64,000 nt of DNA. Origin: Gracilariopsis chorda (taxonomy: Eukaryota; Rhodophyta; Florideophyceae; Gracilariales; Gracilariaceae). Below are positions 8,605 to 17,926 of this stretch, in pieces. The translations under genes and the position numbers were made by a program. A model generated the notes under the pieces. The model was given only the letters and a program-made list of their open reading frames with translations, was not told the DNA's origin and ran no database searches. The stretch lies in the NCBI GenBank assembly GCA_003194525.1, contig NBIV01000122.1:1-64000 (forward strand), in the 5' to 3' direction. The first letter of the stretch is position 1; every line of letters begins with the position of its first letter.

Positions 8605-11249
8605 AGAAGATCACAGCAATGCTAGAGCGCTATCGAGATGTGTTTCGTATCAAACTGGGCGCAGATCCACCTGCCGACGTTCCGCCCCTGACGATCACTC
8701 CTGTTGAGAACGCAAACCCTTACAGATCTCCACAGAGACGCTATGCGCCTCAGCAGAGAGACTTCATCGTGCAGACGATTCGCGAACTGGAGACCGTAGG
8801 AGCCATCTACAAGAATCCATCGGCCAGGTGGGCTTCGCCTGCGCTCGCTGTAGCAAAACCTGGTTCGACCAAACTACGGTTCACAGTTGACCTCCGCGGC
8901 CCCAATGCGCGTACTGTACCAATACAATCCGCCATGCCACACCTGGAATCGAAGTTCCAGGACGTCACCGGAAGCACGTGCTTTGCCAATATCGACCTGG
9001 CTCACGGCTATTGGCAAGTACATCTTTCGGCAGAATCACAGGAATTGATGTCCATCCAGACTCCAATTGGAGTGTACTTCTCTAAACGTCTCCTACAAGG
9101 CGGCAGTGACTCTGGTAATCACTTCCAGGCCGTGCTGGCCGACAAATTTCAGGGACGAGTAGAAAAGATGCTGCAGTGGATTGATGATTTCTTGTTCTAC
9201 GCCAAGAATGAGCAAGAGCTGTTATCCAATCTCGAAGCGTTTTTCCTCGTATGCGAAGATATCGGGCTGAAGATTCATGCGGAGAAGACCACTCTATTTG
9301 CGCGCCAAGTGCAATTTTGTGGACGTATAATCTCCGCAGATGGAGTACAATACCATCCACGTCACTACGAGGCCCTAGTTCAGATGAAGAAGCCGACTAT
9401 GGCATGCGAGCTTCAGCAGTTTGTGTGCGCCACAAACTGGATGCGAAATTCGATTCCATCTTACTCTGAGCGCATCGCTCCTCTCCATCAATTACTCGAA
9501 CGCTGCTACTCGCAGGTTGGAAAGAGAACCAAACGTGCCCTGCGCAACCTCTCCGTCACCGACTCATGGGGCGCTGAACACGATGCAGCTTTCGCTGACA
9601 TCAAACGCCAACTGACCGCTGCCGTCAAACTTGCTCATCCTAAGAAGAACCATCAGCTGTGCCTTTTTCCGGACGCATCTTATTCACACTGGGCCGCTAT
9701 TCTCACTCAAGTGCCAATCGAAGAGCGACGCAAGCCCATTGAAGAGCAGCACCATGAACCCTTATGCTTCCTCTCTGGTTCGTTTTCAGGATCAGCTGTC
9801 AACTGGTCCGTACCGGAGAAGGAAGGGTTTGCAATAGTAGAGTCCATGTGCCGTTTGGATTATTTGGTAACCGGACATGAAGTGAACATCTTCACGGATC
9901 ACGCCAACCTTGTATACCTGTACGATCCTTATGGTAGAAACCCAGGCATTGCTCGACAGACTGCAAGCAAATTGATGCGCTGGGCCATCAAACTCAGTGC
10001 GTTTCGGTATGTCGTAGAGCACCTGCCCGGGGATCACAACGTGTGGGCCGACATGCTCACCCGCTGGGCTGTCAACCCAAGGCGAACAGTAAGGGCAGTC
10101 AATGTTCTACGTGTTAAAGCTCTCATGGTGGCACCAATTAATCCTGGCACAGACCCCAAGTTAGACTGGCCTGATCTCAATGACATCAAGCAGGCACAGT
10201 CATCGAGCAAGGAAGTGCCGCCGAAGGGGTTCAGGAAGTCAGAAGGCGTCATGCGAAGCGATAAGGACATTCTGTGGATCCCATCGCACTGCAAACTTCT
10301 CAAGCTGCGCGTAGCGATCGCAGCACACACCGGACCTGGCGGGCATAGGAGCTCCAATGTCACCATAGCAATCACGAAGGCTTATTTCTCCTGGAAGGGA
10401 ATGGATGAAGATCTTAAGTCATTTGTGAAGACATGTCTCCATTGCCTTTGCACAGAACCAGCCAAGACTATTCCTCGCCCGTTGGGACATGCTCTTCACG
10501 CTAATCAGCCGAACGAACTGCTGCATTTCGATTTTTGCTACATGTCCCCTGCAGAGAATGACTTTCTTTATGTCCTCGTGCTCAAAGACGACCACAGTGG
10601 CTACGTTTGGCTCGTGCCTACAACGGAGACTACAGCCGAAGTGGTCGCCGATGAATTGATCAGGTGGTTTGCAGCATTTGGAGTCGTGCAACAATGGGTT
10701 TCCGATAGAGGCTCCCACTTCAAGAATGAAGTTGTACGTCATCTTAAGGACAGAACAAAGTCTTCGCATCATTTCACTCTAGCGTATTGCCCCTGGTCGA
10801 ATGGCACTGTCGAAGTGGTGTGTCGCGAGCTGCTACGAGCATGTCGAGCTTTACTTTCTGAGTACCAGCTTCCGCAGAACTGCTGGCCGAGTATCCTTCC
10901 GGTGGTACAATCCGCGCTGAATAGCTCCATCCTTGAACGCCTCGGTAATCGCTGTCCTCTTACAGTATTCACTGGGCACAAGCAAGATACTCCGCTTTCA
11001 GCAATTACGCGCAAAGAAAACGGGAAGTGCCGCATTATCTCCCTGGACAATATTCGCCTCCGTCAAGTACATAACATTGACGCTACTCTACAGGCCTTCT
11101 CGGATATGCACAAGGACGTGGCAGCACGATCCACTGAGAAACGAAGAAAGGCTGTAGAATCACACAACAGAAAGACGAGTGTTCGTGCTGTCAATTTCTC
11201 AGAAGGCGACTTTGTTTTACGTGGTGTACTGCAGAGAGAATGCACTTGA
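8601..11249 (+). CDS. pol: T1 RT, RNase H and integrase part of the polyprotein
   Basis: 882 codons; the ATG at 8601 is internal, since this is the continuation of the polyprotein after the frameshift. RT motifs: FTVDLRG, D-L-A-H-G-Y-W-Q, and the catalytic box Q-W-I-D-D-F-L-F-Y-A (W where Ty3 RTs usually have Y or F). RNase H: F-P-D-A-S-Y-S-H-W, where the first catalytic Asp is kept, then T-D-H-A-N. Integrase: H-x-H-C-C zinc domain (A-H-T-G-P-G-G-H ... C-L-H-C), then D (LLHFDF), D (VSDRGSHF) and E (NGTVEVVC). A TGA at 11247 cuts the protein just before the chromodomain. Enzymes copy the RNA to DNA and insert it in the genome. Confidence 0.92.
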   Translation: MKKITAMLERYRDVFRIKLGADPPADVPPLTITPVENANPYRSPQRRYAPQQRDFIVQTIRELETVGAIYKNPSARWASPALAVAKPGSTKLRFTVDLRGPNARTVPIQSAMPHLESKFQDVTGSTCFANIDLAHGYWQVHLSAESQELMSIQTPIGVYFSKRLLQGGSDSGNHFQAVLADKFQGRVEKMLQWIDDFLFYAKNEQELLSNLEAFFLVCEDIGLKIHAEKTTLFARQVQFCGRIISADGVQYHPRHYEALVQMKKPTMACELQQFVCATNWMRNSIPSYSERIAPLHQLLERCYSQVGKRTKRALRNLSVTDSWGAEHDAAFADIKRQLTAAVKLAHPKKNHQLCLFPDASYSHWAAILTQVPIEERRKPIEEQHHEPLCFLSGSFSGSAVNWSVPEKEGFAIVESMCRLDYLVTGHEVNIFTDHANLVYLYDPYGRNPGIARQTASKLMRWAIKLSAFRYVVEHLPGDHNVWADMLTRWAVNPRRTVRAVNVLRVKALMVAPINPGTDPKLDWPDLNDIKQAQSSSKEVPPKGFRKSEGVMRSDKDILWIPSHCKLLKLRVAIAAHTGPGGHRSSNVTIAITKAYFSWKGMDEDLKSFVKTCLHCLCTEPAKTIPRPLGHALHANQPNELLHFDFCYMSPAENDFLYVLVLKDDHSGYVWLVPTTETTAEVVADELIRWFAAFGVVQQWVSDRGSHFKNEVVRHLKDRTKSSHHFTLAYCPWSNGTVEVVCRELLRACRALLSEYQLPQNCWPSILPVVQSALNSSILERLGNRCPLTVFTGHKQDTPLSAITRKENGKCRIISLDNIRLRQVHNIDATLQAFSDMHKDVAARSTEKRRKAVESHNRKTSVRAVNFSEGDFVLRGVLQRECT

Positions 11250-11267
11250 AAGCCATCTCTCAAATGG

Positions 11268-11651
11268 ATGGGGCCCTACCGTGTGGCGGAATGTCGTTCT
11301 GAGTACATTTTCGTTGTAGAGTCGCTACTGGATGGGACGAAGCAAGAGGTGCACGGAAGATGCCTGAAGTTTTTTCGGAACAAGGAGTTTGAAGTGACCG
11401 AAGAACTTCGGGACTACCTGTCCTACCAACAAGGGGAACTTCTGGTGGTCGATTGCTTTCAGGACATCAGAAGAAAGCAAGGTACCGTTGAGTTGTTGGT
11501 AAAGTGGCGGGGGTTTTCGGCTGAAGAGACGGATTGGGTCACAATCGTATCCCTGCGGGATGATGTTCCTGTACTGGTTAGGGAATATCTGGCAGAATTG
11601 TCTCGGATTGGTACGAAGCGGCAACGCAACTTAGCCGCTGAAGTCATGTAA
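11268..11651 (+). CDS. T1 integrase tail with chromodomain
   Basis: Same register as the preceding pol frame, separated only by the TGA at 11247. It contains the G-P-Y-R-V integrase C-terminal segment and then a chromodomain at about residues 62-107, with L-L-V-K-W-R-G-F and E-T-D-W-V, matching the usual V-K-W-x-G-x ... T-W-E core. In chromoviruses such a domain is known or presumed to steer integration by reading histone marks. It would be translated only by read-through of the TGA. The T1 3' LTR begins 36 bp after its stop. Confidence 0.85.
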   Translation: MGPYRVAECRSEYIFVVESLLDGTKQEVHGRCLKFFRNKEFEVTEELRDYLSYQQGELLVVDCFQDIRRKQGTVELLVKWRGFSAEETDWVTIVSLRDDVPVLVREYLAELSRIGTKRQRNLAAEVM

Positions 11652-11687
11652 GAATCTTCAGTTCTCACTTCAGAACTTACGGGGCGC

Positions 11688-12051
11688 TGTTGTGTAATCT
11701 GCTGCGGCTGTCGCGTCGCACAAGATTTGGGCGCAAATGCACAAGTATAATTAGGCGACAAATGTGTCTGAATTTCTTACGTCATTATCTTGCGCACGTC
11801 AACTCAGTACTGTAACTACTCTAGCTTAATAGTACTGATAGATTGCGCAATAGTCTATTCTTGTCATCTCGGCAGACAACTGAGATGGCATGGGGCGCCT
11901 ATAAAAACCTCCGACTCGCTTCGGAGGTATCCACGAGAGGAAAAAAGCGGCGTGGGTGTGCCCATTCTTTCTCTGTCTAGCTCCTATCCCTTCCCTTCCC
12001 TTCCTGACAGCACGCCGTAACGTAGACGCCGCCAGCCAACACTCAACATCA
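11688..12051 (+). repeat. T1 3' LTR
   Basis: 364 bp, TGTTGTG...CATCA, preceded by a short purine-rich tract (acggggcgc) as polypurine primer. Differs from the 5' LTR by about four changes, mainly in the aaaaaagcggcgtggg segment. Confidence 0.95.
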
Positions 12052-12056
12052 GTTCA

Positions 12057-12481
12057 CTTCTCCCACAGAGACAAGCATTTAATAGGCGTATACCCACCGT
12101 TTCAGGCTCGACCTAAGACCTATTGGTGGACGGGGAACATTGCGTGGTCACGTAGAACGTGGGTAAGGTGGGATATTGGACCAGTGCCCTGACGAAGGTT
12201 TACGCTAGAGTCTTGTACGACGCTTCGACCGATCACCCAACGAGTGGCAACAGAAGAGTAGGGTATCTCTGAGATTGCGCCAGAGCCCAGACGTGTACGG
12301 TGTACGTCTGGTACGGGTGCGCGTTCTGGGACTCAAAATGAGCGATGCTCACAAACCGGGGTTTGCCTCCCCACTCAAGTATCGGGGTAGACCCAAGAAA
12401 TTGGCTGTCTACTTAGAAGGCAGGGTCGCCAGTAGCCCAACGGGCTAATCAAAAGCACAGCGCGCACGACCAGCGGCCGAA
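12057..12481. other. Pre-insertion sequence between T1 and T2, unassigned
   Basis: No gene is visible. Before the T2 insertion this stretch was continuous with 17927 onward (one GACCG copy removed). It holds several short inverted repeats, such as ccgtgtacg-type words near 12290-12320, but no element boundary I can name. Confidence 0.4.
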
Positions 12482-12486
12482 GACCG

Positions 12487-12857
12487 TGTTGATGATCTAA
12501 GCAATTCTCCGAGATGCATTCTTACGTTCCGATAAGAGGAACGTGATTCAAGGTGAATCGCAGCGTATTGCATGGCAAGTCGCGCAGCGCACACGCAACC
12601 CGCGGAACAGGACTGAAGTTGATTCGCATAGAATTGCGCGGCACACCGCGCAATGTACACGCAATGCCGAAAACGTTCAAGCCTCCCAGCATAGGAGAGA
12701 GCACATTAGAAATAGAATATAAAAGCCGACTCTTAGAGGAAGAACTCTAAGGGAAGGAGGCAGCCTCAGTAGGACTTCTGAGGTCTTTGTGCCTGTCAAC
12801 TTTGCCCGACAAGCCTACGCACCGTCGGCTCTCTCTTCGTAGCGTATCCGATCAACA
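12487..12857 (+). repeat. T2 5' LTR
   Basis: 371 bp, TG...CA. The terminal CA joins AAGCGCTTTG to give the palindrome CAAAGCGCTTTG at 12856-12867. No TGG-type tRNA primer site follows. Confidence 0.97.
12718..12783 (+). promoter_or_regulatory. T2 LTR TATA box and two downstream hairpins
   Basis: TATAAAA at 12718-12724. First hairpin CTTAGAG (12732-12738) / CTCTAAG (12745-12751), 6-nt loop. Second hairpin CCTCAG (12764-12769) / CTGAGG (12778-12783), 8-nt loop. The stems differ in sequence from those of T1 but take the same place relative to the TATA box. Repeated in the 3' LTR. Confidence 0.75.
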
Positions 12858-12903
12858 AAGCGCTTTGAGACGTCAAATCGTACCGAGACGTTACAAGGAG
12901 AGC

Positions 12904-15687
12904 ATGTCGAACTACGGATTAGTGAACACGATCCAACCGCCATCCCTGGCAAAAGCAACCCAACCGGAGTTAATTCGATTTGAGACTAACTACTCTGCAT
13001 ATGTTCAACGTGTGGAAGAAATCAACGCCATTAGACCGGCTAATCAACGAATCAAGGCAGCTACGATTCGCCAGTGCATCACGCCAAAACTAGTGCACAG
13101 CTTGTGTATCCTAGGAAGAATAGAAGGGGCCTGCAAAGCGGAGGAGGCGACAGATGAAGCGGTGAAAAGTTGGTTTGAATCACGTCTGGCCCACAGCTCA
13201 AGAGACTTGAACGATCGCGTCGAAGAAGCCATATCGAGGGTCACGTATACGCTCACGCCTAGAGACCCAGCTGGGACAGCAGAACAGTTCGTATTGGACG
13301 TGATCACCGCACTAGACGAACATAACGCTTCGGAAGTGATAACCGAAACAGATCGTTGTAAGCAACTTGTGACGAAACTGGTTTACAAAGTGGAGCCCCC
13401 TGAGCTAAAGCAGCTATTGAAAGACCAAATGGGTATGTGGACCGCCGAGCAGAAGGGCAATCTGACTTTCTTCGCAAACACACTATCCACACTTGCAGAT
13501 CAAGTGCACGCCGTCCAGACAGCGACCTTCAAGCTCAAGCGAAAGCAAAGCAGTAGCCAGCATAGAAATGCGAACAACAAGTCAAACCAGGAGCCGCCAA
13601 CAAAGGCCGCGAAAACCGGTCGCACCGTGCGCGAACGCCTTGGAAGACGGGAAGAGGAACCAAGCGACGCCAAGAGAGGCGAGAAATGGAACAAAACTTG
13701 TTTGAACAAAGAAGAATGCGACGGAATCCACCCTATCAGTAAGTGCCCTGTGACTTCTAAGGAGAAAAGGCGAGAACTTTTGGACGAACTGTTCGGGAAC
13801 AAGAAGCAGCGCGGGAAGAGCGCAAAGATCTCGTCCGTTCGTTCGACACCGCGAACGATTCCGAACGAAGAAGAAGGGCGATACGCAATTATGCTCAATG
13901 GAATCGAGGAAGTCGGACTAGGAGATTCAGGTGCAGACTTCTCGACGATTTCATCGAATGTCCTCGCCGCAATCCGGGAGAAGCATCCCGAAACTCCATA
14001 CCAGCGACTCGCATCTCCAATGGTCTTAGAACCTGCTGTAAAAGGAAATAACGAAACTTGTACCTCGACGGCTATCGCAAAGACCCAGCTGTGCCTGACG
14101 ATCAACCTCCCAAACACCGGGCTCCCTGTACGCATCCGAGATGTCGAGTTCCTAGTCGCAGACGAAGACATGGCCGAAGTGCTGCTGGGAAGACCACTCC
14201 TCAAGGCAATAGGATTCGATTTCGGGAAACATCTGCAGCAGGTAGACGCAACAATCAGCGGTATGTCGGAAAAAGAACTTATGGAGAAGACCGCGCAGCT
14301 ATCTGCAACTGCGTTTAGAGGCCTAAGCTACCAGGAAGCCGATGACGATCCAGTAGAGCTCCCGGAATGTCTGCATGCAGGTTTCGGGATCGACTCCGAC
14401 GAATCCATCCAGAAAGCGATCGACCAGGCGGTCAAGGAAGCCGCAAGCAACGGAATGTCTCGAGAAGGAGTGCAGTCCCTCAGGAAGCTGTTACAGGAAC
14501 ATCGGGATTGTCTTGGCATCAAACTCGGAGTACATCCACCGGCAAAGGTACGACCACTGTCAGTGAAGCTCAAGCCCAACGCAAAGCCTTTCCGATGCGC
14601 ACAGCGTCGATACGCACCCAACCAGAGGAAGTTCATCCGACACACGGTGCAACAGCTGGAAAAGATAGGAGCAGTATACAAGAACCCTACTGCGCGTTGG
14701 GCCAGCCCAGCACTGGCCGTCCCAAAACCAGGATCGGAAAAGCTCCGCTTCACAGTGGACCTGCGAGGAACTAACGCACGAACGCTCCCGCTCCAATCAG
14801 CCATGCCGCACTTGGAATCTCTCTTGCAGAACTGCAGCGAAAGCGAGTGCTTCGCAAACATCGACTTCACCCATGGCTACTGGCAAATACCCCTTGACCA
14901 GGCCTCACAGGAGATAATGTCCATACAGACGCCAGACGGAGTGTACTCACCGACAAGAATGCTGCAAGGCGGGACGGATTCTGGAAACCACTTTCAATCT
15001 GTCACAAGCGAACACTTCGCACAGAAGGTGAAACGCATGCTACAGTGGCTCGACGATTTCCTGATGTACGCTAAGACCGAGAAGGAACTGCTATCGGACA
15101 TAGAAATGTTCTTGATTGTGTGCAAAAACATTGGTTTCAAAGTCAACCCTGCGAAATCTTGTTTCTTTTGTAACGAAGTGAAGTTTTGCGGAAGGATCAT
15201 ATCTCGGGAAGGAGTTCGATTCCACCCACGCAACCTCGAAGCACTATTGACAATGCGAATGCCGCAGATGGGCGGCGAGTTGCAACAGCTAATGTGTGCC
15301 ACCAACTGGATGCGCACCTCTATCCCCAACTACTCTCAGACAGTACAACCTCTGCACGATCTACTAGAACTCGCGTACAAGAAGGCTGGGAAACGAACGA
15401 AGAAAAGCGTGGAGAAGGTTCGTGTAAGCGACTCTTGGGGGACGACACACACAGATGCTTTTAACAGAATAATATCCCAGCTGGCGGCCGCGACGAAGCT
15501 CTCCCTCCCAAAAGAAGGGTACCGAACGTGCCTCTTTACGGACGCTTCTGACGAGCACTGGGCCGCCATTCTGACGCAGTCACCCGAAGCTGAAGATCAC
15601 ATACCAGTTCACACTCAAACACACGAGCCGCTGTGCTTCCTATCCGGCGCGTTCAGGGGTTCAGCTGAGAGATGGAGCGTCCCATAA
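12904..15687 (+). CDS. gag-pol: T2 Gag-protease-RT-RNase H, ends at nonsense codon
   Basis: Starts at the ATG (MSNYG) 46 bp after the LTR; aligned T1 and T3 starts support it. 927 residues to the TAA. Gag occupies about residues 1-330, with a C-x5-C-x3-H-x4-C knuckle near residues 270-285. Protease G-D-S-G-A-D is near residue 340. RT catalytic box Q-W-L-D-D-F-L is near residue 715. RNase H begins at L-F-T-D-A-S-D near residue 880. The TAA replaces the Glu of W-S-V-P-E-K-E-G-F seen in T1 and T3, so it is a point mutation within RNase H. Without it the frame would run on to 17523, giving a single polyprotein with no gag/pol frameshift. Confidence 0.94.
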   Translation: MSNYGLVNTIQPPSLAKATQPELIRFETNYSAYVQRVEEINAIRPANQRIKAATIRQCITPKLVHSLCILGRIEGACKAEEATDEAVKSWFESRLAHSSRDLNDRVEEAISRVTYTLTPRDPAGTAEQFVLDVITALDEHNASEVITETDRCKQLVTKLVYKVEPPELKQLLKDQMGMWTAEQKGNLTFFANTLSTLADQVHAVQTATFKLKRKQSSSQHRNANNKSNQEPPTKAAKTGRTVRERLGRREEEPSDAKRGEKWNKTCLNKEECDGIHPISKCPVTSKEKRRELLDELFGNKKQRGKSAKISSVRSTPRTIPNEEEGRYAIMLNGIEEVGLGDSGADFSTISSNVLAAIREKHPETPYQRLASPMVLEPAVKGNNETCTSTAIAKTQLCLTINLPNTGLPVRIRDVEFLVADEDMAEVLLGRPLLKAIGFDFGKHLQQVDATISGMSEKELMEKTAQLSATAFRGLSYQEADDDPVELPECLHAGFGIDSDESIQKAIDQAVKEAASNGMSREGVQSLRKLLQEHRDCLGIKLGVHPPAKVRPLSVKLKPNAKPFRCAQRRYAPNQRKFIRHTVQQLEKIGAVYKNPTARWASPALAVPKPGSEKLRFTVDLRGTNARTLPLQSAMPHLESLLQNCSESECFANIDFTHGYWQIPLDQASQEIMSIQTPDGVYSPTRMLQGGTDSGNHFQSVTSEHFAQKVKRMLQWLDDFLMYAKTEKELLSDIEMFLIVCKNIGFKVNPAKSCFFCNEVKFCGRIISREGVRFHPRNLEALLTMRMPQMGGELQQLMCATNWMRTSIPNYSQTVQPLHDLLELAYKKAGKRTKKSVEKVRVSDSWGTTHTDAFNRIISQLAAATKLSLPKEGYRTCLFTDASDEHWAAILTQSPEAEDHIPVHTQTHEPLCFLSGAFRGSAERWSVP

Positions 15688-17523
15688 AAGGAAGGATACG
15701 CCATCGTAGAAGCAATGTGCAGGATGGACTACCTTACCGCTGGAAGGGAAACCTCGATCTATACGGACCACACCAACCTCGTGTACATCTATGATCCCTA
15801 CGGGCAGAATCCTGGAGTCGCTCGTCATACCGCGAATAAACTCATGCGATGGGCTCTAAAACTGAGTGCATTCCGCTACGTCATCGAACATGTTCCCGGA
15901 GAAAAGAACGTCTGGGCCGACATGCTGACTAGATGGGCTGTTGAGCCGAAGAAGACCGTCCACCCATCCAATGTGGGAAGAATAAGCGCACTTATGGTAG
16001 CACCAATCAACCCTGGTCTCAACGAAGCCTTTGACTGGCCTTCAAGGCAGGAAATCTCGGTATCACAGCACAACCACGCCGCCGAAGCTCCGAGATCACT
16101 CTCCAAGAAAAAAAAGCCGTGGGAACTGAAGTCTGGTCAAGTATGGATACCCCAATCAGATAATCAGCTACGCCTCAGACTGCTTATCGCAGCACATACT
16201 GGAAGGGGAGGCCATAGAGCTTCTCAGACCACGCTGGAATCATTACTTGAACACTTCTGGTGGAAGGATCTTCGACAAGACACCCAACAGTTCGTACGGT
16301 CCTGTTTTCATTGCATCGCAACCGAGCCCGGTTGCACCGTGCCAAGGCCTTTGGGACACACAATGCACGCAAGCAAACCGAACGAAATAATTCACTTCGA
16401 CTACTGCTACATGAAGAAAGGCGAAGGGGATTTGGTTTACGTATTGATCGTCAAGGACGACCTCTCGGGCTATGTTTGGCTGAAACCTACAGCCGAAGCC
16501 GACGCAGAAGCAACAGCAACAATCCTACTGAACTGGTTTGCCTCATTCGGAGTGTCAAAATGTTGGATATCGGACAAAGGCAGCCACTTCAAGAACAAGC
16601 TGGTCGAACGTATCTCCGACACATTGAAGGCCAAGCACCATTTCACGCTCCCGTACTGCCCGTGGAGCAACGGTTCGGTGGAAGTTGTATGCCGGGAACT
16701 TCTCAGAATGTCTAGAGCAATACTCTCCGAGTTCCAGCTACCGCAAACCGCCTGGCCGTCTGTTATCACACTCATTCAGTCCGCCCTCAACAACTCAACA
16801 ACACGCAGACTAAACGGGAAATGCCCTCTAACGGTATTCACAGGCCTTCCAAGAGATTCGCCACTTTCTGCCATCATTAAGAACCACAACTTCAGAAAGG
16901 TAGAGTGCGTTAAGACGGAAACGGTAATAGCACTAGGAAACATCGAGAAGTTTCACGATTCACTTTCAAAGATACACCGTGAGTGTGCTGATCGTTCAAA
17001 GAGGCAGCGAAAAAACGCCGTCGACTCACACAATCGCCGAACCGGAGTACGTCCAATTAACTTCTGCGAAGGGGATTACGTTCTTCGAGGCGTACTGCAG
17101 AAGCACGCTGGATCTAAAATGAATCTAAAATGGTTGGGACCATCTAGAGTAACGAATTGCAGAGATAACTACGTCTTCGAAGTAGAGAATCTGCTAAACG
17201 GAAACAAAGAATGGGTACACGGTCGTCGTTTAAAGTTTTTCCGTAACAAGGACTTTGAAGTTACGCAAGAAATCAAAGATCATCTAGCCTACCAAGCGAA
17301 CGAACTGCTGACGATCGAGGAGTTTAGGGATATCAGAAGACTTTCAGGCAGGATACAACTACTCGTCAAATGGAACGGATTCAGTGACGAAGAAACCGAC
17401 TGGGTATCTTTTGATTCTCTCGAACAGGACGTGCCTGTACTACTGAAAGAATACATCGAAGATCTGCGAACGTCAGGAACACAGCGCCAGCGCCGAATTG
17501 CTCGTGACATCGATCTGCAATAA
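15688..17523 (+). CDS. pol: T2 RNase H end, integrase and chromodomain
   Basis: Continues the same frame after the TAA; the internal ATG at 15715 is not a true start. RNase H tail has T-D-H-T-N-L-V and V-W-A-D-M-L. The integrase zinc domain is A-H-T-G-R-G-G-H ... C-F-H-C. Catalytic residues are D in H-F-D-Y-C-Y (codon 16399), D in I-S-D-K-G-S-H-F (16573) and E in N-G-S-V-E-V-V (16681), so the last two are 35 residues apart as in the D,D35E class. The chromodomain ends the protein, with L-L-V-K-W-N-G-F and E-E-T-D-W-V at about 17360-17410. The PPT tatgggggac and the 3' LTR follow 27 bp later. Confidence 0.93.
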   Translation, partial: KEGYAIVEAMCRMDYLTAGRETSIYTDHTNLVYIYDPYGQNPGVARHTANKLMRWALKLSAFRYVIEHVPGEKNVWADMLTRWAVEPKKTVHPSNVGRISALMVAPINPGLNEAFDWPSRQEISVSQHNHAAEAPRSLSKKKKPWELKSGQVWIPQSDNQLRLRLLIAAHTGRGGHRASQTTLESLLEHFWWKDLRQDTQQFVRSCFHCIATEPGCTVPRPLGHTMHASKPNEIIHFDYCYMKKGEGDLVYVLIVKDDLSGYVWLKPTAEADAEATATILLNWFASFGVSKCWISDKGSHFKNKLVERISDTLKAKHHFTLPYCPWSNGSVEVVCRELLRMSRAILSEFQLPQTAWPSVITLIQSALNNSTTRRLNGKCPLTVFTGLPRDSPLSAIIKNHNFRKVECVKTETVIALGNIEKFHDSLSKIHRECADRSKRQRKNAVDSHNRRTGVRPINFCEGDYVLRGVLQKHAGSKMNLKWLGPSRVTNCRDNYVFEVENLLNGNKEWVHGRRLKFFRNKDFEVTQEIKDHLAYQANELLTIEEFRDIRRLSGRIQLLVKWNGFSDEETDWVSFDSLEQDVPVLLKEYIEDLRTSGTQRQRRIARDIDLQ

Positions 17524-17550
17524 CCAAACTATCGCTTGATTATGGGGGAC

Positions 17551-17921
17551 TGTTGATGATCTAAGCAATTCTCCGAGATGCATTCTTACGTTCCGATAAG
17601 AGGAACGCGATTCAAGGTGAATCGCAGCGTATTGCATGGCAAGTCGCGCAGCGCACACGCAACCCGCGGAACAGGACTGAAGTTGATTCGCATAGAATTG
17701 CGCGGCACACCGCGCAATGTACACGCAATGCCGAAAACGTTCAAGCCTCCCAGCATAGGAGAGAGCACATTAGAAATAGAATATAAAAGCCGACTCTTAG
17801 AGGAAGAACTCTAAGGGAAGGAGGCAGCCTCAGTAGGACTTCTGAGGTCTTTGTGCCTGTCAACTTTGCCCGACAAGCCTACGCACCGTCGGCTCTCTCT
17901 TCGTAGCGTATCCGATCAACA
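17551..17921 (+). repeat. T2 3' LTR
   Basis: 371 bp, direct copy of 12487-12857 with one substitution seen. Preceded by the polypurine tract atgggggac. Confidence 0.97.
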
Positions 17922-17926
17922 GACCG

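Larger units (their letters stand above)
6625..12051 (+). mobile_element. T1: full-length chromodomain Ty3/gypsy element, TSD GTTCA
   Basis: Two direct LTRs (6625-6989 and 11688-12051), both TG...CA, flank one gag-pol region. The 5-bp duplication GTTCA is seen at 6620-6624 and 12052-12056, so this is a single undisturbed insertion event. Domain order is Gag, zinc knuckle, protease, RT, RNase H, integrase, chromodomain, the order of Ty3/gypsy chromoviruses. The polyprotein is broken once by a frameshift (near 8565) and once by a TGA (11247-11249), so it is probably not autonomous. The LTRs differ at about four positions by eye, indicating a fairly recent insertion. Confidence 0.97.
12487..17921 (+). 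mobile_element. T2: young full-length chromodomain Ty3/gypsy element, TSD GACCG
   Basis: LTRs at 12487-12857 and 17551-17921 are both 371 bp, TGTTGATGATC...ATCAACA, with one mismatch seen by eye (aacgtg/aacgcg). GACCG flanks at 12482-12486 and 17922-17926. Internal region is a single Gag-Pol-chromodomain frame broken by one TAA (15685-15687). This is the best-preserved member of the family and the reference for T0, T3 and T4. LTR near-identity means insertion was recent. Confidence 0.98.
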
